The notes under the pieces: model-generated
Database searches by the model: none
Seen by the model: the letters and a program-made list of their open reading frames with translations, nothing else
Told to the model about the DNA's origin: nothing
From: Staphylococcus sp. IVB6214
GTDB taxonomy: Bacteria > Bacillota > Bacilli > Staphylococcales > Staphylococcaceae
DNA length: 64,000 nt
NCBI RefSeq assembly: GCF_025558585.1
Contig: NZ_CP094723.1
Coordinates: 1,736,001 to 1,800,000 of the forward strand
Direction: 5' to 3'
Part shown: positions 57,744 to 64,000 of the stretch, piece after piece
How the letters are laid out: each line of letters opens with the position of its first letter
Numbering within the stretch: position 1 is the stretch's first letter
Made by a program: the position numbers and the translations under genes

Positions 57744-58570
57744 TGATAGAATTAGTGGATGAGTTAAAGCACAGGCATCCTGTGAAGCTGATTTTGGAAG
57801 TGTTGAATGTCCCTAAATCAAATTACTACCGTTGGAAAAATAAGAAGAAAACGGAAGATACAACAGTTAAAAAGGTTAAGGAATTATGTGAAGATAATCA
57901 TTACACGTACGGCTATCGCAAGATAACTGCTCTGATGAATCAGGCCTCTAAACAACCGATAAACCATAAACGTGTACAAAGAATTATGAGAGAAAATAAT
58001 TTGAATTGTAGAGTTAGAATTAAGAAATCTAAACGTCGAGGGAAGGCATATTATCTTACAAGCAATAAACTGAATGGTAACTTTAGAGCAAATCAACCTC
58101 TACAAGTACTGACTACTGATATTACGTATCTTCCCTTTGGTAATTCAATGTTGTATTTATCTTCAATCATCGATTTATATAACGGTGAAATTGTGGCTTA
58201 TAAGATTAGCGATACACAAGATCAAAGTTTGGTAAATGACACCTTAAACCAAATTGATATTCCAGAAGGATGTCTACTTCATAGCGATCAAGGAAGCGTC
58301 TATACATCGCATGCTTACTACCAATTATGCGAAGAAAAGGGCATTATCAGAAGTATGTCTCGCAAAGGTACACCTGCTGATAACGCCCCGATAGAATGTT
58401 TCCATTCCTCGCTAAAGTGTGAAACATTTTATCTTAACAATGAGTTAAATAACTCTAATTTCATTGTAAAGGATATTGTCGAAAAGTACATTGAAAACTA
58501 TAATAATAATCGAATTCAACAAAAATTAGGCTACTTATCCCCTGTGCAATACAGAAAATTAGCAGCCTAA
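57728..58570 (+). CDS. IS3-family transposase OrfB (DDE integrase core)
   Basis: 280 residues as a separate frame, normally reached by frameshift from OrfA. The HTH_21-like region GYRKITALMNQ and KRVQRIMRENNLNCRVRIKK precedes the rve catalytic core: first Asp in LTTDITYLPFGNSMLYL, second in LLHSDQGSVYTSHAYYQL, Glu in GTPADNAPIECFHSSLKCE. It ends NRIQQKLGYLSPVQYRKLAA. All catalytic residues are present, so the element could be active. Confidence 0.92.
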   Translation: MVPEVVIELVDELKHRHPVKLILEVLNVPKSNYYRWKNKKKTEDTTVKKVKELCEDNHYTYGYRKITALMNQASKQPINHKRVQRIMRENNLNCRVRIKKSKRRGKAYYLTSNKLNGNFRANQPLQVLTTDITYLPFGNSMLYLSSIIDLYNGEIVAYKISDTQDQSLVNDTLNQIDIPEGCLLHSDQGSVYTSHAYYQLCEEKGIIRSMSRKGTPADNAPIECFHSSLKCETFYLNNELNNSNFIVKDIVEKYIENYNNNRIQQKLGYLSPVQYRKLAA

Positions 58571-58608
58571 TTCAAGTGTTTTTATGTGAGTCCCATATTA
58601 AGGGTGCA

Positions 58609-58750
58609 GTGCCAGAAATCATTACAATTGTTTATGATTTTTGTTGCGCTCCCAAAATTTTGTAAAAACGTATTCCCACTTCAGACACCTACTGGCATTA
58701 CATTTAGTTCTATATCTTAAAGGGAGTCTCTGAGCACTATGTCCTACCTT
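58609..58750 (+). repeat. Right remnant of repeat copy C after the insertion sequence
   Basis: Starting near AGAAATCATTAC it follows copies A and B from the middle on: ATGATTTTTGTTGCGCTCCC, CACTTCAGACACCTACTGGC, GAGCACTATGTCC. About 130 bp present in A and B between the left and right remnants are missing. Confidence 0.75.
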
Positions 58751-58754
58751 TTAG

Positions 58755-58790
58755 TACTTTTCGGAAACCGATAAAACGTATCCGAAAGTA
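58755..58790 (-). terminator. Hairpin after the AEC transporter gene
   Basis: TACTTTTCGGA pairs with TCCGAAAGTA with a small bulge. The T run is poor. Confidence 0.45.
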
Positions 58791-58852
58791 GTATTTCCGT
58801 CTCAATCTCGAAGCGTCATTGTGTGATTTCGTATTGAACTTTTCGTTCAATA

Positions 58853-59767
58853 TTATGTAGATACAAATAAATATTGATACACATAGAGTATGATAATACT
58901 AATCACAATCGTAATATTACTTGCCATCGCAATAACTGGAAGTGTCCGATAGCGAAACTGTACAGCATAAGACAACGCTGCAACTCCAACAGGCATGAGC
59001 CAAATCAATTGTAGTGTTGTCTTTATCATATCGTCCGATACAGGCAACAGATAGTAAACGAGTGTGCCGAATAACAAGCCAAATCCATAGTGTAGTCCTA
59101 AATATTTGAGCGTAATCGGCAAGTAACGTCTATCCAATCTGAAATCAATCAACACCCCTAATAAAATCATAGAAAGTGGTAAGTTTGCGGCAGCTAACAC
59201 ATCAAAGAACCGAATGCTCCCTTGTGGAAGACTTAGATTGAATATATTGAGTAACAACATCACAACATATGTCATCAGGGGAATAGATGTCACTAAGTTT
59301 TTCAACACTCTCTTTGGGTTTAGTCCACCACCCATATTTTTAAAATATGATGCCGCAAAGTAAGTCATACCAAACATAACAACGGCTCCCCCGATGTCAG
59401 CCATTCCAAAATAAATCAACCCGACATCTGGCCATATTTGTTGTACGAGTGGATAGGCAAATATCCCAATATTAAGGCTCCCTATCATAATTGCAACTGT
59501 CCCTCGTACTTCGTTGTTATACTTTAAAAACAGCATTACAATAAGAATTTTTGTGATAGCCCCATATAGAATCATCATGACCGGTAAAATAGATAACGAA
59601 GGGGTTAATGTCACATCATTCAAATTGACAATGACAATAGAAGGCAGTGTGACATTAAGTACGATGGTCGATATGACACGACTATCTTGTCCCGTAATAT
59701 ATTTCATTCGTTTCAATATGTATCCTAATGCGATTAATAATAATATAATCAAAAAGTTCGCAGTCAT
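58853..59767 (-). CDS. AEC-family transporter (auxin efflux carrier type)
   Basis: 304-residue protein with about ten hydrophobic segments in two five-segment halves. FLIILLLIALGYILKRMKYI, STIVLNVTLPSIVIVNLNDV and GSLNIGIFAYPLVQQIWP are AEC signatures; LGVLIDFRLDRRYLPITLKY links to the second half. AEC proteins move organic acids or amino acids; the substrate is not shown by context. Confidence 0.85.
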   Translation of the reverse strand: MTANFLIILLLIALGYILKRMKYITGQDSRVISTIVLNVTLPSIVIVNLNDVTLTPSLSILPVMMILYGAITKILIVMLFLKYNNEVRGTVAIMIGSLNIGIFAYPLVQQIWPDVGLIYFGMADIGGAVVMFGMTYFAASYFKNMGGGLNPKRVLKNLVTSIPLMTYVVMLLLNIFNLSLPQGSIRFFDVLAAANLPLSMILLGVLIDFRLDRRYLPITLKYLGLHYGFGLLFGTLVYYLLPVSDDMIKTTLQLIWLMPVGVAALSYAVQFRYRTLPVIAMASNITIVISIIILYVYQYLFVST

Positions 59768-59878
59768 ATCTCTTCTCCATTTCTATAAAGCTTACAGCTC
59801 ATATCGTACAGTAAAACGTTTTAATAATACAATGGTAACATGATATAATGATGACAATTGATACAAGGAGGATGCCGT

Positions 59879-60043
59879 ATGGACTTAGAGCAACAATTAC
59901 AAGAACTCAAAATGGATTACATCCGCTTGCAGGGAGATTTAGAAAAACGAGAATCAACATCACAACAAGTTGATCCGTTAATTAAGCAACTCGAATCAAT
60001 CGAACAACAAATCGCTGAAGTACGTGCAAAGCTACAACAATAA
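59879..60043 (+). CDS. Small coiled-coil protein (SE1561-like family)
   Basis: 54-residue protein, nearly all helix-forming: LEQQLQELKMDYIRLQGDLE and IKQLESIEQQIAEVRAKLQQ. It resembles a small conserved staphylococcal family of unknown function. AAGGAGG lies 7 nt before the ATG at 59879; a longer frame would start before that site. Confidence 0.75.
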   Translation: MDLEQQLQELKMDYIRLQGDLEKRESTSQQVDPLIKQLESIEQQIAEVRAKLQQ

Positions 60044-60151
60044 GTCGTTTTCACTGCATAGTCAGTCATAGTTGCCAAAATTTGGACTTTCTATGCTCTA
60101 TATACATATACAGATATTAGGCTCGTTTACGGAAAGGATGGATGTCCCCTA

Positions 60152-60469
60152 ATGCTAACTTATCTTATTCTATTACCATTGATGTATCTCATCGTGGCAT
60201 ACATTAGTATTTTCAAATTAGATATACTATTACCTAAGATTTTACGCCTGTTGATGGCTGTCTTACTAATTATCGTTGTCACAACTTCTCTACTATATTA
60301 CCCATCACAAGTATGGTGGTTAGTTGCCGTCTTACTAATGCTTATCGGCAACGTAGAGATAACTGCATTCAAACATCATAAAAAAGATGCGAAAGGCGTC
60401 CAAATTTTAAACATGATGACATTGCTTATTTTAGTCGTCTACATTGCTGTTACAATTATTCTCGTATAA
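60152..60469 (+). CDS. Hypothetical membrane protein
   Basis: 105 residues with about four hydrophobic stretches (YLILLPLMYLIVAYISIF, LMAVLLIIVVTTSLLYY, WWLVAVLLMLIGNVEI, MTLLILVVYIAVTIILV). A charged loop KHHKKDAKG lies between the third and fourth. Not recognised; the weak GGA-type RBS lowers certainty slightly. Confidence 0.65.
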   Translation: MLTYLILLPLMYLIVAYISIFKLDILLPKILRLLMAVLLIIVVTTSLLYYPSQVWWLVAVLLMLIGNVEITAFKHHKKDAKGVQILNMMTLLILVVYIAVTIILV

Positions 60470-60480
60470 AGATGTACATA

Positions 60481-60524
60481 AAAAGCCCTTATCAGTTCAT
60501 TTGTACTGAATAAGGGTCTTATTT
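60481..60524. terminator. Terminator after the 60152 gene
   Basis: AAAAGCCCTTATCAGT pairs with ACTGAATAAGGGTCTT, followed by ATTTATG. Confidence 0.82.
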
Positions 60525-60540
60525 ATGAAAGCCGAACAGG

Positions 60541-60827
60541 GAGTGGGACAGAAATCCTTTTTGCTATAAAAGATTTCTGTCCCACCCCGGCAAGGGTGAT
60601 TAGAAGTTTTGCAGTAGCTGATTGATATGTGACTACGTTTACTTAATAAACTTGTCACACATCTAATCATCTTTGCAGGGGCATTACGACAAAATCATTA
60701 TAAATGTTTATGATTTTTGTAGCGCTCCCAAAGTTTGTAAAAACACATTTTCACTTCAGACACCTACTGCCATTACACTTATTTCTACATCTTAAAAACG
60801 AGGAGCTGAGCACTATGTCCCAGCCCC
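60541..60827 (+). repeat. 287-bp intergenic repeat, GTGGGACAG family, copy B
   Basis: Same length, order and orientation as copy A at 12539. The first stem is perfect here: GTGGGACAGAAATC with GATTTCTGTCCCAC. It fills most of the 413-nt gap before the aminotransferase end. Confidence 0.85.
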
Positions 60828-60882
60828 ATTTTCACTTCGAATATCTACTGCTATGATACCTATTTCTACAACCTTCTCACTA

Positions 60883-62034
60883 TTATCGGTATAGGGGAGA
60901 CAATGTAACAAGTCTCTCTAACGCTTCTTCAAGCTTCTTTTCATCTATTGCAAACGAAACGCGTACGTACCCTTCCCCTTCTTCTCCAAAAGGATGGCCA
61001 GGTGCTGCTAAAATAGATAGCTTCTCTAATAAATAGGCGATGAATGCATCACTTGTCATATTTGGCGGGCATTTTAACCATAAGAAGATACCACCTTTGA
61101 TTGGTTCGTGTGGTATATCATGTTGTGTTAATTTTGCTTCAATGATATCACGTCGTTGACTAAAAACTTCTCTCTGCACTTCTAATACGTCATCACATTC
61201 ATTTAGAGCCACTGTACAAGCATCTTGCAGTGCACCATACATCCCCGCTTGGGTATGCGTATGATATTTTTGTAAATTTGCGATAATCTCCGGATTCCCA
61301 ACCGCAAAACCTACTCGATATCCCGACATATTATACCCTTTCGAGAAAGAGAAAACTTCAACCGCAACATCTTTCGCCCCACTCGCAGCCAAAATACTTG
61401 GATTAGGCGCATCAAATCCAAATGCTTGATAGGCAAAGTCATGTACGATTTTCGTCTTAGTTCCTTTAAATTGATCAATCGTTTCTTGGAAAAATTCTGG
61501 CGTTGCCACCGAACCAGTTGGATTGTTTGGATACGTTAAATAGATTAACTTCGTATTCGTCGTGTCGACTTTATCCCATTGTGGCAAGTAGTGGTGCTCA
61601 GGTGATAACTTCAATCGTTTAGGGATACCACGTGCCAGATGCACGCCTGCTTCATAATCTGTATAACCCGGGTCAGGTAATAGCACTTCATCTCCCGGTT
61701 CAATCGCACAAGTTGGTATAGCTACAAGCCCATTTTTCGTTCCATAAAATAGACAAACTTCTGTCTCTGGGTCTAACGTGACATCAAAATGACGTTGATA
61801 AAAATCGACAATTGCTTTTTTAAAATGCGCCTTTCCTTGAAAAGCCAGATATTTTTGATTTTCAGGCTTGATGATTGCTTCTGCCAGTGCGTCTAAAATA
61901 CGCTTCGGTGTATCTGCATCGGGTATACCTACTGCCAAGTTAATCAATGGGAGTGGCCCATGCGTCACCTTTCGTCCCATTGTTTTGCCAAAATAACTAT
62001 CTGGAATTTGTTCCAAAATACTTGTATAAGCCAT
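60883..62034 (-). CDS. PLP-dependent aminotransferase, class I/II
   Basis: 383-residue fold-type I aminotransferase. INLAVGIPDADTPKRIL at the start, FYGTKNGLVAIPTCAIEPGD for the cofactor phosphate region, YPNNPTGSVATPEFFQE with Asn171, IVHDFAYQAFGFD with Asp199, and FSFSKGYNMSGYRVGFAVGN with Lys232, the PLP anchor. Close to the LL-diaminopimelate/aspartate aminotransferase branch, but the substrate is uncertain. It stands alone between two hairpins. Confidence 0.87.
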   Translation of the reverse strand: MAYTSILEQIPDSYFGKTMGRKVTHGPLPLINLAVGIPDADTPKRILDALAEAIIKPENQKYLAFQGKAHFKKAIVDFYQRHFDVTLDPETEVCLFYGTKNGLVAIPTCAIEPGDEVLLPDPGYTDYEAGVHLARGIPKRLKLSPEHHYLPQWDKVDTTNTKLIYLTYPNNPTGSVATPEFFQETIDQFKGTKTKIVHDFAYQAFGFDAPNPSILAASGAKDVAVEVFSFSKGYNMSGYRVGFAVGNPEIIANLQKYHTHTQAGMYGALQDACTVALNECDDVLEVQREVFSQRRDIIEAKLTQHDIPHEPIKGGIFLWLKCPPNMTSDAFIAYLLEKLSILAAPGHPFGEEGEGYVRVSFAIDEKKLEEALERLVTLSPLYR

Positions 62035-62054
62035 ATAATCCCCCCGTATGTAAT

Positions 62055-62088
62055 GAGAAGCTGAGACACACTTATGCCTCAGCTTCTC
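62055..62088. terminator. Strong hairpin between the RND pump and aminotransferase genes
   Basis: GAGAAGCTGAG pairs perfectly with CTCAGCTTCTC around 12 nt. There is no T run on the minus strand, so it may end RND transcripts weakly or act as a leader structure. Confidence 0.5.
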
Positions 62089-62135
62089 TATCTCATGTTT
62101 CGAGATTTTATAATATTTTTATCTTACAGAAGGAA

Positions 62136-64000
62136 TTAACCCACGTCAATGTTTTCAGACTTTTTCGTCAATCTATTTTTAATCGTAAAAATAACTTCAT
62201 AAATGACGGGTACAACAACTAACGTTAACAGTGTTGATGACAATAAGCCACCGATAACAGTTGCGGCTAAGCCTTTAGAGATAAGTACTGAACTATCTTG
62301 CCCGAACAACATCGGTAAGAGTGCACCGATTGTCGCAATTGCTGTCATTAAAATCGGACGGATTCTCGTTCCACCCGCTTCTAATAACGCTTCTTTCATC
62401 GGCATTCCCATTGCCTCATTATTGATGACACGGTCAATTAAGACGATGGCATTCGTCACAACGATACCAATTAACATCAGCATACCAATCATACTAGGAA
62501 CAGATAATGTTTCCCCTGTTGCAATAAGCGCTAATACAACACCGATAATGGTATATGGAAGTGAGAAGAGAATCGTAAATGGCGCAAGCCCCCCTTTAAA
62601 TGTCAATACTAGAACGAGATAGACGATCATTATCGCTGCAAGCATCGCGAGACCTAATTGTGTGAAGGCAGACTCAATATCTTCATTTGTACCACCCATT
62701 GACGTTTTTACATCATCTGGTTGTTCAATCTTATTCAATACATTCATTACATCTTGAGAAACAGCACCTACATCATCATTCGTAATTTTACCGGTTACTG
62801 TTGTAGAATAGTCACCACTTTGTTTGATGAGTTTATTCGGCGTTGTGGTCTTCTCAAGTGTTGCGATATCACTCAGCGTGAGAAATTCACCAGTCGCAGA
62901 TGGTAGTGGTGTCTCTTCCAGTTTTTGCTGTGTCCATTGCGTTTCTTTTTCTTGCTTCACGACAACGTCATACGTTTGTTCTGCATCTTTCACTTTTGTC
63001 ACAGTGGTGTCGGGTACATTCTCGTTTAACATCATCGCTAGCTGTCCAGCTGTAATGCCATATTCTCCGGCTTTCTTAGAATCAACCTTCACCCTAAACT
63101 GCTCATATGTTTTCGCCAAGTCAGATTTGACGTTTGTTAAGCCGTTCAATTTCTTCATTTCTTTCTCAACTTTATCAACTGTTCCTTCAATGCGCTCTGG
63201 TGAAGGGCCTGTCACTTGAACCGTCACTTCATTGGATGTTGCGCCAGTACTCATATCTAAGTTTTTCCAATCACCTGGATGTTTATATGTCGTGATGTGA
63301 TCCAACACACGTTGGGGTTCTTCGTCAAACTTAGGCGTCTTCGAATCATACTGAACCATTAACGCCATGCTGTTCGTACTGCCCGTTGGGTCGACTGGAG
63401 AAGCGCCTCCAACAGAATATTGTACATTGTCCACATACTTATTCTTTTGTAAGTATCGTTCCACATCTTCAGCATGCTTCAGTACGTTTTCTTCTGTTTC
63501 ACCCGGCTTTGGTGAATACGTTAGTGCCATAAACTTATCTTCACCTGTTGAGATAAAGCTTGTACCTACTTTCATCACACCTAACCCGATACTTCCAGCG
63601 AGTAATAGTGTACTGACAATCATCACAATCCACTTGTGATCCAAACTCCAACTTAAGATGCGTTTATAGTAACGACTGACCGCACCCACGTGTTCCGTCT
63701 TTTTGCTTGGAAGACCACGCTTGAAGAAAACAGATCCTAGGACTGGCACAATTGTAATCGACACTAATAATGACGCTAATAAGCTAAACGTCACAGCATA
63801 AGCAAACGGACGGAACATTTCTCCGACCATCCCTGTAACAAAGGCGAGTGGCGCAAAAACAACAATGGTTACAATCGTTGACGACATAATCGGAATGAAC
63901 ACTTCTTTTGTCGCAGAAACGATCAGTGCATCTCCTGACAAACGCTCATCTGACCTTGTCAGTCGTCGGTAAATATTTTCAATAACAACGATGGAGTCGT
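62136..64000 (-). CDS. RND-family efflux pump (AcrB/HAE1-like), 5' part outside window
   Basis: The C-terminal 621 residues are visible; the frame runs open to the window edge, beginning with DSIVVIENIYRRLTRSDERL, so the real start lies beyond 64000. Membrane blocks (VFIPIMSSTIVTIVVFAPLA, FAYAVTFSLLASLLVSITIV; later AAIMIVYLVLVLTFKGGLAP, TNAIVLIDRVINNEAMGMPM, RIRPILMTAIATIGALLPML) enclose a large extracellular domain at about 145-400. The order is that of one RND polypeptide. Staphylococci carry one such chromosomal gene; its substrate is unknown. Confidence 0.9.
   Translation of the reverse strand, partial: DSIVVIENIYRRLTRSDERLSGDALIVSATKEVFIPIMSSTIVTIVVFAPLAFVTGMVGEMFRPFAYAVTFSLLASLLVSITIVPVLGSVFFKRGLPSKKTEHVGAVSRYYKRILSWSLDHKWIVMIVSTLLLAGSIGLGVMKVGTSFISTGEDKFMALTYSPKPGETEENVLKHAEDVERYLQKNKYVDNVQYSVGGASPVDPTGSTNSMALMVQYDSKTPKFDEEPQRVLDHITTYKHPGDWKNLDMSTGATSNEVTVQVTGPSPERIEGTVDKVEKEMKKLNGLTNVKSDLAKTYEQFRVKVDSKKAGEYGITAGQLAMMLNENVPDTTVTKVKDAEQTYDVVVKQEKETQWTQQKLEETPLPSATGEFLTLSDIATLEKTTTPNKLIKQSGDYSTTVTGKITNDDVGAVSQDVMNVLNKIEQPDDVKTSMGGTNEDIESAFTQLGLAMLAAIMIVYLVLVLTFKGGLAPFTILFSLPYTIIGVVLALIATGETLSVPSMIGMLMLIGIVVTNAIVLIDRVINNEAMGMPMKEALLEAGGTRIRPILMTAIATIGALLPMLFGQDSSVLISKGLAATVIGGLLSSTLLTLVVVPVIYEVIFTIKNRLTKKSENIDVG

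Larger units (their letters stand above)
57351..58608 (+). mobile_element. IS3-family (IS150-like) insertion sequence, apparently intact
   Basis: 1258 bp. The left end TGACCCCATATAGTGGGA and the inverted right end TGCACCCTTAATATGGGA begin imperfect terminal repeats of about 35 bp that match at roughly 26 positions and share ATAAAAACACTT; ends are TG...CA. Inside lie orfA and orfB linked by a -1 frameshift site. No clear target duplication is seen at the flanks. Confidence 0.9.

Overview
The window is chromosomal DNA of a Staphylococcus that is not S. aureus. Evidence: low-GC coding, strong AGGAGG-type ribosome binding sites, the staphylococcal S10/spc/alpha ribosomal block, staphyloferrin A genes, SaePQRS, Asp23/AmaP and the staphylococcal intergenic repeat that starts GTGGGACAG. 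The gene order and a group II intron fragment suggest an animal-associated species of the intermedius/hyicus type, but the species is an inference.

Layout. (1) 1-8831: staphyloferrin A uptake (htsABC) and synthesis/export (sfaABC divergent from sfaD), with Fur boxes before htsA and between sfaA and sfaD. (2) 9246-12468: an MFS exporter and an arsRBC operon. (3) 12842-14197: the amaP-DUF2273-asp23 envelope stress operon with two sigma-B type promoters. (4) 14597-18543: hchA divergent from a complete saePQRS locus that carries a perfect SaeR box. (5) 18615-23697: a five-gene operon running glycerate kinase, SLC13 transporter, response regulator, sensor kinase and a membrane PepSY-like protein. 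(6) 23855-28350: tcyABC cystine uptake, a YjbR-type protein, a nitronate monooxygenase-like enzyme and a TetR regulator. (7) 28440-32799: an AT-rich, horizontally acquired-looking cassette of a ThiF/E1-like enzyme, a formyltransferase-fold enzyme and a 14-TM exporter, divergent from a large ArsR-type regulator. This is the best candidate for an undescribed system. (8) About 32905-33291: the 5' part of a group II intron, inserted directly after the rpsI terminator. (9) 33342-51912: rpsI-rplM, truA, the ECF transporter energizing module, and the alpha, spc and S10 ribosomal operons with rpoA, infA, adk and secY. (10) 52237-64000: a small membrane protein, pbuG, topB, an acetyltransferase, an intact IS3-family element, an AEC transporter, two small genes, a PLP aminotransferase and a truncated RND pump.

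Dispersed repeats link the accessory parts. One 287-bp element occurs twice nearly intact, once split by the IS, and in degenerate pieces. A second repeat of about 121-bp period overlaps the end of sfaD and recurs inverted beside saeP. No rRNA, tRNA or CRISPR array was seen. Compared with the S. aureus order as I remember it, the block between asp23 and rpsI is the variable part and the ribosomal flank is conserved.
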